Assembly: GCA_008107755.1 (NCBI GenBank)
Contig: VIRH01000087.1
Location: 62,001 to 126,000 of the forward strand
DNA length: 64,000 nucleotides
Reading direction: 5' to 3'
Source: Rhodobacterales bacterium
Lineage (GTDB): Bacteria > Pseudomonadota > Alphaproteobacteria > Rhizobiales > Stappiaceae
This document shows, piece after piece, positions 55,949 to 64,000 of this stretch. Made by a program: the position numbers and the translations under genes. The notes beneath the pieces were generated by a model. That model saw only the letters and a program-made list of their open reading frames with translations. It ran no database searches and was not told the origin of the DNA. The number at the start of each line of letters is the position of its first letter. Positions within the stretch are counted from its first letter, which is position 1.

Positions 55949-56617
55949 TCAGAACTTGTAGCCGAGACCGACGCGAACCTGCTGGTCGCTGAAGTCTGAG
56001 CTTACACCCTGACCGTTGAGGTTGAAGTCCTCTTCGCCGAAGTCCTGGTAGACATATTCCAGCTTCGCGGTGACGTTGTTGGTGATGGCAGCTTCGCCAC
56101 CGACACCGAGCGTCCAGCCGAGAGCTGTCTTGCTGTCGGAGTCGCCGTTGCCTTCAACTTCGAGATCGGCAAGAGCCAGACCACCGGCACCGTAGATCAG
56201 GTAACGGTCGAAGCTGTAACCGACGCGAGCGCGGAAGTTGGAATTCCAGTCAGACTTCGAAGTCAGCGTTGTACCGCCGACGCTCTTGGTGTCTTCAAGG
56301 TCGCTCAGAGTGAAGTCGGCTTCTGCGCCAACGACGATATTCGGTGTGACCTGAAAGTTGTAACCGCCGTAGAGGCCACCAGCGACACCATTGGCATCGG
56401 TGTCAAGGTTGGTACCGCCAGCACGGTTGTCGAAGTTACCGAACTCCCAACCGAGATTGCCACCGACATAGATACCGGTCCAATCGATGGTCTGTTGCGT
56501 GGCAGGAACCGCTTCATACGCGGGTGCAGGGGCCTGCGGTAGATCGGCTGCCCAAACCGGCGCGGAGCCGGCCGTAGCCGCAGTCAGTGCCAAGCCTGCA
56601 AGTGCGAGACGTTTCAT
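55949..56617 (-). CDS. Outer membrane beta-barrel protein (Omp25/RopB-like)
   Basis: A 222-residue outer-membrane protein: signal KRLALAGLALTAATAGSAPVWA, a short Pro/Ala linker, then an eight-strand barrel starting WTGIYVGGNLGWEFGNFD and ending with the outer-membrane C-terminal signature VRVGLGYKF (terminal Phe). The internal GLYGGYNFQV..NIVVGAEADFT and LIYGAGGLALADLEV match the Omp25/Omp31/RopB-type family. ATG 56617 has GGAG eight bases upstream. Probably abundant at the cell surface and peptidoglycan-associated. Confidence 0.9.
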   Translation of the reverse strand: MKRLALAGLALTAATAGSAPVWAADLPQAPAPAYEAVPATQQTIDWTGIYVGGNLGWEFGNFDNRAGGTNLDTDANGVAGGLYGGYNFQVTPNIVVGAEADFTLSDLEDTKSVGGTTLTSKSDWNSNFRARVGYSFDRYLIYGAGGLALADLEVEGNGDSDSKTALGWTLGVGGEAAITNNVTAKLEYVYQDFGEEDFNLNGQGVSSDFSDQQVRVGLGYKF

Positions 56618-57364
56618 AAAAGATACTCCAGATCCACTTTTACCCAAACTGGTCGTCCGTTCTGCGGACGGCTTAAAAGAGAAGGAACGGGCATAGCCGC
56701 GTCCTCACTCTCCCCAACACCAAGGTATGGAGTTCATTTGTGGCGGATCAGCACTGAGATTGAGGAGTTTTGATGACAAATCAAGGCAATATTCTGACGG
56801 GGTGAACCGATGGTTAAACCTTTGCAAATTGCGAATTTTTCGCTGCCGGCCAGCTTCCGCTGCGTCAAAAATAATCTGTAGCAAACGTAGGACACTCTCG
56901 CCCAATTGTCATCTGAATATTCACTCATGAAACCACGCGCCCGCAACTGAACAACGCGGCCTCCCGACGCTCGTCAGTATGCAAAATCTGACAACCAAAG
57001 CGATTTGGTGTGCAGCTTGTCGCTTTTGCAGGGCCAAAGAAACTTGCTCTCGGCTTTCCCCATACCAATCTATTGCGTATAAGGCGCTCAACTGAACCAA
57101 GGGCCTGCTTCGGAAGTGAAACGAAATGGCATGGGAAATGGCGAAACCCGCAGTGATGACACGGCGTAAAGCACCTTCCATGTGCGGTTTTGACAGGACT
57201 GGTCTTCCTCAGATCAGCACCCGCGCGCGATGCGCAGGCGGAGAGCTGATTTGCGGAAGACCAATCCCCTCAAACCCATTCCGCTTCATTCACATGGCTG
57301 GACTTTGGTTCTGCAGGCACATTCGGCGCCATTTCAGCCCTCTGACCCGAACCGGAAATACTAG
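56618..57364. other. 747-bp divergent intergenic region with an imperfect hairpin
   Basis: Between the barrel gene and the antiporter. It is more AT-rich (about 56730-56930) than the surroundings, consistent with the barrel promoter and a long leader. At 57201-57262 an 18-bp imperfect inverted repeat (16 of 18) frames a GC-rich loop; see the findings. No supported gene. Confidence 0.5.
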
Positions 57365-58372
57365 ATGTTGTTTGACTACATAAGCCTCGCCGGCGGACTT
57401 GTTGTGCTCATTATCGCCGGGGATGTGTTGGTCAGAGGATCCGTCGGCATCGCCCAGAGGCTGGGAATCCCAAATCTGGTCATCGGCCTTACCATCGTGG
57501 CCTTTGGGACGTCTGCACCGGAACTTGTGATCTCGCTCAAGGCAGCGCTGGAAAATTCCGGCGGCATCGCCATCGGTAACGTGGTCGGATCCAATATCGC
57601 CAACGTTCTTCTCGTCCTAGGCATGCCGGCCCTGATCGCGGCCACGCCTTGCGGGGAGACAGGTGCCACGCGCAACGCGCTTTTCATGGTGGCGGTAACG
57701 CTCGTCTTCATTGCGTTGTGTTTTTTCACGCCGATCGGATTGTGGCAGGGCATCGTGCTTCTGACATTGCTGGCCGCTTTCCTGGCCGCCTCGACGGTGG
57801 TCGCGCGCAAGCACCGCAAGGAAATGAAGGCAAAAGCCGCCGCCGGAGCCGATGTCGCGATCTGCGCCGGGGAAGATGACGATGCGCTCGAAGATGTCGA
57901 GGACGTTCCGGATTCCGGATGGATCGCCACCGCCTATGTCATTCTCGGCCTCATCGGCCTGCCGCTTGGTGCGCATTTCACGATCCTGGGCGCGACATCC
58001 ATTGCCACGGCCTGGGGCGTCAGCGAAGCAGTCATCGGGCTGACTGTTATCGCGCTCGGCACCTCGCTGCCGGAACTGGCAACCAGCGTGATGGCAGCCA
58101 TCCGCCAGCACGGCGCTGTCGCCATCGGCAACGTCATCGGTTCCAATATCTTCAACCTTCTGGCCATCATCGGCATCACCGCCGTTGTCGTCCCGATCGA
58201 CGTGCCTGCCGAGGTTCTGGATTTCGATATCTGGGCCATGCTTGGCTGCGCGATCCTGCTCACCGTGCTCGCCGGATACCGCATCTGCCTCAACAAGCTC
58301 TCCGGCTTCGCCATGTGCGCGGCCTATGTGGCTTACATCGGCACGGTCTACGTTCTGGGCCAGGCGAGCTAG
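57365..58372 (+). CDS. Ca2+/cation antiporter (CaCA family, YrbG-like)
   Basis: A 335-residue inner-membrane Na+/H+-Ca2+ exchanger with about ten helices in two inverted halves. The alpha repeats are GTSAPELVISLKAALENSGG then AIGNVVGSNIANVLLVLG (about 49-90) and GTSLPELATSVMAAIRQHG then AVAIGNVIGSNIFNLLAIIG (about 230-270). The acidic loop DDDALEDVEDVPD between the halves could sense cations. ATG 57365 has a weak ribosome binding site. Confidence 0.92.
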   Translation: MLFDYISLAGGLVVLIIAGDVLVRGSVGIAQRLGIPNLVIGLTIVAFGTSAPELVISLKAALENSGGIAIGNVVGSNIANVLLVLGMPALIAATPCGETGATRNALFMVAVTLVFIALCFFTPIGLWQGIVLLTLLAAFLAASTVVARKHRKEMKAKAAAGADVAICAGEDDDALEDVEDVPDSGWIATAYVILGLIGLPLGAHFTILGATSIATAWGVSEAVIGLTVIALGTSLPELATSVMAAIRQHGAVAIGNVIGSNIFNLLAIIGITAVVVPIDVPAEVLDFDIWAMLGCAILLTVLAGYRICLNKLSGFAMCAAYVAYIGTVYVLGQAS

Positions 58373-58419
58373 GCAGCCTTCGGGTTTGGCCCCTTCCCCA
58401 AAGGGCGTTTCGGGACTAA

Positions 58420-60396
58420 ATGACTGTCATGCAGGACATGTCCGATTCACATAATCCGACCGACACTGACGCGGCTGAAGACGCGCGTCCCGTCAGGAAA
58501 GGCGTGGAGGTCATCGCCGACGAGGTGAAACGGCTTCCCAACGGACCCGGCGTCTATCGCATGCTCGATGAGAAGGGCGAAGTCCTTTACGTCGGCAAGG
58601 CACGAAGCCTCAAGAAGCGTGTCACCAGCTACACCCGCCTCCAGGGGCAGTCCAACCGGATCATGCGCATGATCCTGGCCACCGCCGCGATGGAGTTCGT
58701 GGTAACCCGGACGGAGCCGGAAGCGCTGCTTCTGGAAGCCAACCTCATCAAGAGGCTGCGCCCGCGTTTCAACGTGCTTTTGCGCGACGATAAGTCCTTT
58801 CCGTATATCCTCGTGACGGGCGATCACGAGTCCCCGGCCATCGTCAAGCATCGCGGCGCGCGCAAGCGCAAGGGTGATTACTTCGGCCCCTTCGCCTCCG
58901 CCGGCGCAGTCGACCGCACGATCAACGCCCTCCAGAAGGCCTTCCTGATCCGGACCTGCTCGGACAGCTACTACGAAAACAGGTCCCGACCCTGCCTTCA
59001 GTACCAGATCAAGCGCTGCGCGGGCCCGTGCACCGGCGAGATCGACGCAGACGATTATGCCGGCCTCGTCGCCGAGGCGAAGGCCTTCCTGTCCGGGCGG
59101 AGCCAGCTCATCAAGAAGCAGCTTGCCGAGCAGATGGAAGCAGCCTCCGCCGATCTGGAATTCGAACGCGCTGCCATCTACCGCGACCGGTTGACCGCGC
59201 TGTCCCATGTCCAGGCGCATCAGGGCATTAACCCGCAATCGGTCGAAGAGGCGGATGTCTTTGCCATCCATCAGGAAGGCGGCCAGACCTGCGTTCAGGT
59301 CTTCTTCTTCCGAACCGGCCAGAACTGGGGCAACAGGGCCTATTTCCCAAAGGCCGACAAGTCGCTCGAGGAAGCCGAGATCCTGGAGAGTTTCCTCGCC
59401 CAGTTCTACGACGACAAACCCGCCCCGCGGCAGATCCTGCTGTCGCATGCGCTTGCCGAACAGGAGCTGCTCGCACAAGCGTTGGGCGAGAGGACCGGTC
59501 GCAAGGTGGACGTTGCGACACCCCAACGCGGCGAGAAGAAGGAACTGGTCGACCACGCCCTGACCAATGCCCGCGAAGCCCTCGGCAGGCGTCTCGCGGA
59601 AACGTCCAGCCAGGCCCGCCTGCTCAAGGGGGTTGCCGAAGCCTTCGATCTGCAAGCGCCTCCGCGCCGGATCGAAGTCTACGACAACTCCCACATCATG
59701 GGTACCAATGCAGTCGGCGGCATGATCGTTGCCGGCGGCGAAGGCTTCACCAAGGGGCAGTACCGGAAATTCAACATCAAGTCGGAAGACCTCGTGCCCG
59801 GCGACGACTACGGCATGATGCGCGAAGTCCTGACCCGCCGGTTCTCCCGCCTGCTGAAGGAACACGCCCGCGAATTGCCCACGAAAGATCAGCCCGAGGC
59901 AGACGAAGACAGCGACGGCGACGTGCCGGCGGCGCCGGCAGACATGCCCGCATGGCCGGACCTCGTCCTGATCGACGGTGGTCAGGGCCAACTGACGGCG
60001 GCGCGCGAAACGCTGGAGGAACTCGGCATCACCGATGTCCCCCTCGTCGGTATCGCCAAGGGACCCGACCGTGATGCCGGGCGGGAGAAATTCTTCATCC
60101 CCGGGCGGCAGTCCTTCATGCTGCCGGAACGGGACCCGGTCCTCTATTTCGTCCAGCGCCTGCGCGACGAGGCGCACCGCTTCGCCATCGGCAGCCACCG
60201 TGCCCGTCGAAGCAAGGACATCGTCAAGAACCCGCTGGACGAGATTGCCGGCATCGGCCCGACGCGCAAGAAAGCGCTCTTGCGTCACTTCGGCACCGCC
60301 AAGGCCGTGTCAAAAGCCGGCGTCGACGACCTCGCCGCCGTTCCCGGCATTTCCGAAGCCATCGCCAAGCTGGTCTACGATCATTTTCACGAGTGA
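58420..60396 (+). CDS. uvrC: UvrABC excinuclease subunit C
   Basis: A 658-residue incision nuclease of nucleotide excision repair. A 35-residue N-tail precedes the GIY-YIG nuclease domain ([21 protein letters not shown]; catalytic Arg in SLKKRVTSY). A Cys-rich segment [16 protein letters not shown], a UVR domain ([20 protein letters not shown]), an RNase H-like second nuclease ([29 protein letters not shown]), and a C-terminal HhH pair ([20 protein letters not shown]) complete it. ATG candidates at 58420, 58429 and 58438. The gene is 21 kb from uvrB. Confidence 0.97.
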   Translation: MTVMQDMSDSHNPTDTDAAEDARPVRKGVEVIADEVKRLPNGPGVYRMLDEKGEVLYVGKARSLKKRVTSYTRLQGQSNRIMRMILATAAMEFVVTRTEPEALLLEANLIKRLRPRFNVLLRDDKSFPYILVTGDHESPAIVKHRGARKRKGDYFGPFASAGAVDRTINALQKAFLIRTCSDSYYENRSRPCLQYQIKRCAGPCTGEIDADDYAGLVAEAKAFLSGRSQLIKKQLAEQMEAASADLEFERAAIYRDRLTALSHVQAHQGINPQSVEEADVFAIHQEGGQTCVQVFFFRTGQNWGNRAYFPKADKSLEEAEILESFLAQFYDDKPAPRQILLSHALAEQELLAQALGERTGRKVDVATPQRGEKKELVDHALTNAREALGRRLAETSSQARLLKGVAEAFDLQAPPRRIEVYDNSHIMGTNAVGGMIVAGGEGFTKGQYRKFNIKSEDLVPGDDYGMMREVLTRRFSRLLKEHARELPTKDQPEADEDSDGDVPAAPADMPAWPDLVLIDGGQGQLTAARETLEELGITDVPLVGIAKGPDRDAGREKFFIPGRQSFMLPERDPVLYFVQRLRDEAHRFAIGSHRARRSKDIVKNPLDEIAGIGPTRKKALLRHFGTAKAVSKAGVDDLAAVPGISEAIAKLVYDHFHE

Positions 60397-60523
60397 GGTC
60401 GGCGGGTAACGCCGCCCGCTCAGAACGTCCGACAGCGGTCATGCGTCTACCTGGCAACGCATGTGTCAGAAGCGCCGCGTTGCAGGCTCTCAAAAAGTCC
60501 GACAGCCATCTCCTCACTGTGCT

Positions 60524-61714
60524 ATGGCTGAGCCTTCCCTCACGTATGGTTCCGCGCATCCGCCTGCGGACCCGGAAGGCTTTGTTCCGACATTCAGCAT
60601 GTTTTCAGCCAGTCCTCGCCGCCCTTCGATCGTAACCCTGTTCTCCCTCCTGTGCTGGTGCGCCTGTCTGGGGGCCCTCTTCGTTGGAATGCTAGGGCTC
60701 TCCACCTATGTGGCGCCGGACTACTGGGTCACGGACAACATGAGCTTCTTCCTCACCCAGTTTCTGGCGGCAGGGCTCTTCGGCTGCGTCGTTGGCGCTC
60801 TGGGGCTGCTGGTGCGTCACAGGTTCGCCCTTCTCTACCGCACTCTATGGTCGCTTGCCTTCATCGCCTTCGTCAGCCTCGCCGGCCTGACAGGAAGCCG
60901 CACGCTGGCCCACACCGCGGATCTGACGCCGGCCACGGACTCAGGCCGGAAGATCAAGGTCGTCTCGATCAACATCGAGCATCTGTTTCTCGGGGACGAG
61001 GTTCTGCGCGCCTTTCTTGAAAAGGAACAGCCGGAGATCGTCGTCATCGAGGAGGCGCTCTGGTGGCTGCAGGAGCGGCGCTGGGAGAGATTTGGGCTGC
61101 CCATCGGCGGCAACGGCAGCAACGGATTTCCGGAATACCTGAAGGTCGGCGAACTCGGCGGCCTTGCCGTCTATTCGCGCTTTCCGATCCTCGCGTCGCA
61201 GGACCATCTCGTCTCCGGCACTCTGCCGCCCGGCTCTGACGTCTATTACGACGCCGATCGGGAACTCCTGTCACTCACCCTCGACACGGGCGACCGGCCA
61301 CTGCATCTCCTCGCCATTCATCCGGACAGTCCGCGCACCCACTCCCGCTGGGTGAACAAGCGTGCCTACATGGACGAGCTCGACAAGGTCCTGACGGGCT
61401 TCGACCAGACGCGAGACCGCGGCATCATTGCGATTGGCGACTGGAACAGCTCCCCCTGGTCGGCGCGTTTCCAGCGCACCTTGAACGAGAACGGCCTCGT
61501 CACCGCCTATACCGGCGGCTGGCCGCAGAATTCCCGGTTCTTTTTCGATTACCGTCTGCGCTGGTTCCTCGGTTCTCCGGTCGATCAGTTTGCGGTTTCC
61601 CGGGACATCCAGGTGGAGAATGTCTCGCTCGGCCCTGACATAGGGTCCGATCATGTCCCGCTCATCGTTGAAATCGGCCTGCCGGCCAGCGAACAGGTCC
61701 AGACATCGGACTGA
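60524..61714 (+). CDS. Membrane endonuclease/exonuclease/phosphatase family protein
   Basis: A 396-residue protein. Three or four hydrophobic segments at about 35-125 are followed by a roughly 250-residue EEP (DNase I/IMPase-like) domain. The metal and catalytic positions are in VVSINIEHLFLG, IEEALWW, LAIHPDSP, IAIGDWNSSPWSARF and GSDHVPLIVEI. Possible substrates are phosphodiesters or lipid head groups in the periplasm. The start is uncertain: 60524, 60599 or 60461 are all in frame, without a clear Shine-Dalgarno. Confidence 0.8.
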   Translation: MAEPSLTYGSAHPPADPEGFVPTFSMFSASPRRPSIVTLFSLLCWCACLGALFVGMLGLSTYVAPDYWVTDNMSFFLTQFLAAGLFGCVVGALGLLVRHRFALLYRTLWSLAFIAFVSLAGLTGSRTLAHTADLTPATDSGRKIKVVSINIEHLFLGDEVLRAFLEKEQPEIVVIEEALWWLQERRWERFGLPIGGNGSNGFPEYLKVGELGGLAVYSRFPILASQDHLVSGTLPPGSDVYYDADRELLSLTLDTGDRPLHLLAIHPDSPRTHSRWVNKRAYMDELDKVLTGFDQTRDRGIIAIGDWNSSPWSARFQRTLNENGLVTAYTGGWPQNSRFFFDYRLRWFLGSPVDQFAVSRDIQVENVSLGPDIGSDHVPLIVEIGLPASEQVQTSD

Positions 61715-61794
61715 GATCGTCTTCTTTCCCCAACGTTTTTTCGGGTCGCCCGGCTGAAGGAAGACGGCATCGCCATCTGACGCGACCCAGCCGC

Positions 61795-62217
61795 CTATGG
61801 CCGTGTCTGGAGTTCCCCAAGGATCGCGCGCTGGAAAAGCATGAAGAGAAGCACCGCGAAGATCCCGTCGAACAGGGCCAGCCACAGGAACCCGCCTCCC
61901 AGGCACAGATAGAGGATCGTCATGCCGAACCGTCCGGTAATGCCGATCACGCTCGGCAGGCGCTGGTTGACCGGCTCCAGAAGCGCCGGCACCTGAAAGG
62001 CACTCGCCAGCAGCACCATCGCGGCCCAGACCCGCGCCCACGGCAGGGCGCCGGGACCGTCCAGGGCAAGCAGGGACAGGAGACCCGACGGATAAATGAG
62101 CACGATCAGGGCGAGAAGGGATTGCAGGGCAAGATTGACAGCCAGAAGCCGGCGATAGGCATCACGTTTCCGCCGTGCATCCGACTGGCTCCAGCCCAGG
62201 GACAGTGAATCGCTCAT
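61795..62217 (-). CDS. Small membrane protein downstream of the diheme cytochrome
   Basis: A 140-residue integral membrane protein with four hydrophobic segments (LLAVNLALQSLLALIVLIY; WARVWAAMVLLASAFQVPALL; GMTILYLCLGGGFLWLALFDG; GIFAVLLFMLFQRAIL). It starts 14 bp after the stop of the cytochrome gene and is probably co-transcribed. It may anchor or accept electrons from the cytochrome complex, but no cofactor ligands are apparent. ATG 62217 follows GGACG. Confidence 0.7.
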   Translation of the reverse strand: MSDSLSLGWSQSDARRKRDAYRRLLAVNLALQSLLALIVLIYPSGLLSLLALDGPGALPWARVWAAMVLLASAFQVPALLEPVNQRLPSVIGITGRFGMTILYLCLGGGFLWLALFDGIFAVLLFMLFQRAILGELQTRP

Positions 62218-62231
62218 CTCGGACGTCCTTC

Positions 62232-63794
62232 TCAAAATGTCATCAGATACTGCAGGAGCGCGCTACGCTCCGCCGCGCCCAGCGTAGTGCCGTAGGCATG
62301 GCCGCCATTGCCATTGCCTGGCGCTTCGGTGTCGAAGCAGAAACGGCCGTCGGGCTCCAGTCCACCGGCCTCGCAAGGCGGCGACAGGAAACCGCCGCGT
62401 TCCGCATCCACGACGTCGCTCGCGCGCAGAAAGCGGACCGGACGCTCGGACGGCGGCAGCAGAAGATCGGCAAGAGTCGGCACGGACCCGTTGTGCAGAT
62501 ACGGCCCCCGAAGCCAGAGCCCGTCGAGCGGCATGTTCGCGTAGCCGTCGGTCTTTCGGAAATGCCTGAACTGGTAGGGCGTTCCGGCGAACAACTCGTT
62601 CAACTGACGATCGCGGAATGCCTCGGTATAGGAATCGAGCCGACCCCGGTCGGTGTCGATCCGGTCGGCGGGTTCGACCTCGCCGAGCACTTCTCCCTCG
62701 AAGACATACCGCCCTTCGTTGTCCCTGTATCCGTGACAGTCTGCGCAGGCGTCCATGTAGATCGCCCGGCCACGATCCATTGTCTCGCTGTCGGCCTTCA
62801 CGCCAAGCGGACTTTTCGGGGGCTCGAGATCTTGCAGCCAGTACGCAATCCGGCCGATTGCGGCATGATCGACGGTTTCGGGCGTCACGCCGGCACCAAT
62901 GGCAGCCGAAAGGTTGCGTTCCGCCAGCGAGGCGTTGTTGCCGTCCCAGTGCAGATTCATGCCTGCCTTCGCTCCCTGCAGGAAGATCGCGGGAAAGTCC
63001 GACGCACCTATGCGTTCCTCCACCGTCAGATCGGCAAGAGGGACATTCAGCTGAATAACCTTGTAGGGATTGAATGTATCGACGCGCCCCGGCCCCCAGG
63101 GCGGCTGGTCCTCGAGCAACGGGCGCAGCCGGGAAGCACGCACGATCAGCTCTTCCCTCAGTCTCGGCAGCACCAGAAACCGCCAATACAGCTTCTCGAG
63201 CGGTCCGAGACGCTGACCGCTTTCCCTGATCGCCTCGAACACCGCATCACCCGACAGTTTCTCCGAGTAGGCGGCTGACAGGATGAAGCTGATGAACGTT
63301 TCGAGCCGAAGATTGTTCGACGGCATGCCTGCAACGATCCTGCGCGCCGCCCCCTCGCTCTCGCGCACAGTCCCGACATGGCACGTCGCGCAGTTGAACC
63401 AGACCAGGTCAACACCGCGATATCGGCGCTGCGCAATACCGATGGGAAGCTGCAGGCGCTCGCCGTTCTTTTCCTCGTAGAGAAACCCGAACGCTTCGTA
63501 GTCCTTTCGTCCCTGGAAGGAATCCTTGAAGAGATAGGGCAGTGCAAGCCACAGCTTCTTCGGAATTCCGCTCGTCGGCTCGGCGCCGATCGATCCGTAT
63601 TTGAAATGCTCTTCCGGATCGGCGTAGGAGGGTGTGGTTTCGCGCAGGATGGAAACCGCACCGACGATTGCGATGATCAGGACAACGAACAGAAAAACGA
63701 TCAGGGCGAGAAGTGTCAGGAAGAGCGGCCGCGTCACCTTCCGGCGCCGGGCCAGTTCGCGTTCCACAAGTGTGGGATAATAGGGATCGGCCAT
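62232..63794 (-). CDS. Membrane-anchored c-type cytochrome, two haem sites
   Basis: A 520-residue protein with an N-terminal membrane anchor (about 23-48) and two CXXCH haem-attachment sites: CATCH (135-139) and CADCH (350-354). The spacing and motifs (GGPYLHNGSVPTL-like RGPYLHNGSVPTLADLLLP; GYRDNEGRYVFEGEV) resemble diheme cytochrome c peroxidase/dehydrogenase-type proteins, though the bacterial CcP motifs are incomplete. It is periplasmic and membrane-tethered, and presumably passes electrons for the flavin oxidoreductase encoded just upstream. AAGGACACG precedes ATG 63794. Confidence 0.82.
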   Translation of the reverse strand: MADPYYPTLVERELARRRKVTRPLFLTLLALIVFLFVVLIIAIVGAVSILRETTPSYADPEEHFKYGSIGAEPTSGIPKKLWLALPYLFKDSFQGRKDYEAFGFLYEEKNGERLQLPIGIAQRRYRGVDLVWFNCATCHVGTVRESEGAARRIVAGMPSNNLRLETFISFILSAAYSEKLSGDAVFEAIRESGQRLGPLEKLYWRFLVLPRLREELIVRASRLRPLLEDQPPWGPGRVDTFNPYKVIQLNVPLADLTVEERIGASDFPAIFLQGAKAGMNLHWDGNNASLAERNLSAAIGAGVTPETVDHAAIGRIAYWLQDLEPPKSPLGVKADSETMDRGRAIYMDACADCHGYRDNEGRYVFEGEVLGEVEPADRIDTDRGRLDSYTEAFRDRQLNELFAGTPYQFRHFRKTDGYANMPLDGLWLRGPYLHNGSVPTLADLLLPPSERPVRFLRASDVVDAERGGFLSPPCEAGGLEPDGRFCFDTEAPGNGNGGHAYGTTLGAAERSALLQYLMTF

Positions 63795-63806
63795 GTCTGC
63801 GTGTCC

Positions 63807-64000
63807 TTACCTCGGGATCACCAGCCGGCTTCGCGGCGTGTAGATGGTCATGATCTCGTCGATCATCGCCTGATAGGACTCGAACCGTGCCTCCTCGTAG
63901 CAGCCCATCGGGTTCTTCGGTGCGTTCAGCAGGCACTTGTTGCAATAGGTGCAGGGACGTTCGGGCAAATCGGCGCCCGCGGCCCACTGCTTCACGAGGT
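63807..64000 (-). CDS. NADH:flavin oxidoreductase (old yellow enzyme family), 3' part
   Basis: The window's right edge cuts this gene. The visible C-terminal 63 codons read PCTYCNKCLLNAPKNPMGCY then EEARFESYQAMIDEIMTIY, matching the C-terminus of NADH:flavin oxidoreductase/old yellow enzyme family proteins (CNKCL...PMGCY, comparable to CNRCL...PLGCY). The gene ends 12 bp before the diheme cytochrome start codon, so the two are probably one operon. Confidence 0.8.
   Translation of the reverse strand, partial: LVKQWAAGADLPERPCTYCNKCLLNAPKNPMGCYEEARFESYQAMIDEIMTIYTPRSRLVIPR

Noticed and set aside
56921-57181. 86-codon minus-strand frame in the gap before the antiporter
   Set aside because: No ribosome binding site, no hydrophobic or domain pattern, and it is in a region more consistent with regulation.
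58447-60288. 613-codon frame opposite uvrC, and 42191-43801 opposite the coiled-coil gene
   Set aside because: Long antisense frames are common at this GC content; the sense genes have clear motifs and ribosome binding sites.

Overview
The window is GC-rich alphaproteobacterial DNA, most likely from a Rhizobiales/Hyphomicrobiales member; I would guess a Stappiaceae-like marine genus such as Roseibium or Stappia, but that is inference. The pointers are a ClpS2-type adaptor, an Irr-type (ICE) iron box, a perfect CtrA box, an ScfR-type regulator, the DUF992/DUF1344/DUF1402/DUF3775/DUF6665 families and an Omp25/RopB-like barrel. I see no rRNA, tRNA, CRISPR array, prophage or insertion sequence. 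Almost all genes look chromosomal.

Layout. 1-8 kb: the 5' end of msrP (periplasmic methionine sulfoxide reductase), an EF-G-like translational GTPase, small secreted proteins, aspartate aminotransferase, a PAS-only protein and a small LuxR-type regulator. 8-10 kb: an ScfR-type regulator. 10-15.2 kb: an anion permease and a FecBCD-type iron/siderophore ABC transporter, divergent from a SAM methyltransferase with an Irr-like palindrome between them. 15.6-20 kb: DUF3775, DUF1624 acyltransferase-like, APH-fold kinase and Rdx (SelW-like) proteins, a broken carboxymuconolactone decarboxylase and an alpha/beta hydrolase. 20-23.5 kb: a family 5 solute-binding protein divergent from choline sulfatase betC, with a BetI-like operator. 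24-25.6 kb: a diguanylate cyclase. 25.6-33 kb: a complete LacI-regulated sugar uptake and catabolism cluster, consisting of a Gfo/Idh/MocA dehydrogenase, a TIM-barrel isomerase/epimerase, a binding protein, two permeases and an ATPase. Twin perfect LacI operators bracket its promoter.

33-39.4 kb: two DUF1344 proteins, uvrB, and a repeat district. The repeat district has six ~150-bp inverted-pair modules, repeated on a ~255-bp period. Between the second and third modules lies a small GIY-YIG nuclease gene with 24-bp inverted repeats at both ends, of the same hairpin family. This is the most unusual structure in the window and looks like a nuclease/REP-type mobile unit. 39.4-48 kb: an OmpA-family protein with a huge Pro/Ala/Glu domain, a 57-residue membrane protein, a filament-like coiled-coil protein behind a CtrA box, clpS2, a chalcone isomerase-like protein overlapping a GPH-type transporter gene, DUF6665 and DUF1402. 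48-57 kb: an MBL hydrolase, DUF1176, an RGG-rich cold-shock protein, a GNAT, rlmJ, RNase T2, a GST and an outer-membrane barrel. 57-64 kb: a Ca2+/cation antiporter, uvrC, a membrane EEP-family protein, a small membrane protein, a diheme cytochrome, and the 3' end of an NADH:flavin oxidoreductase cut by the window edge.
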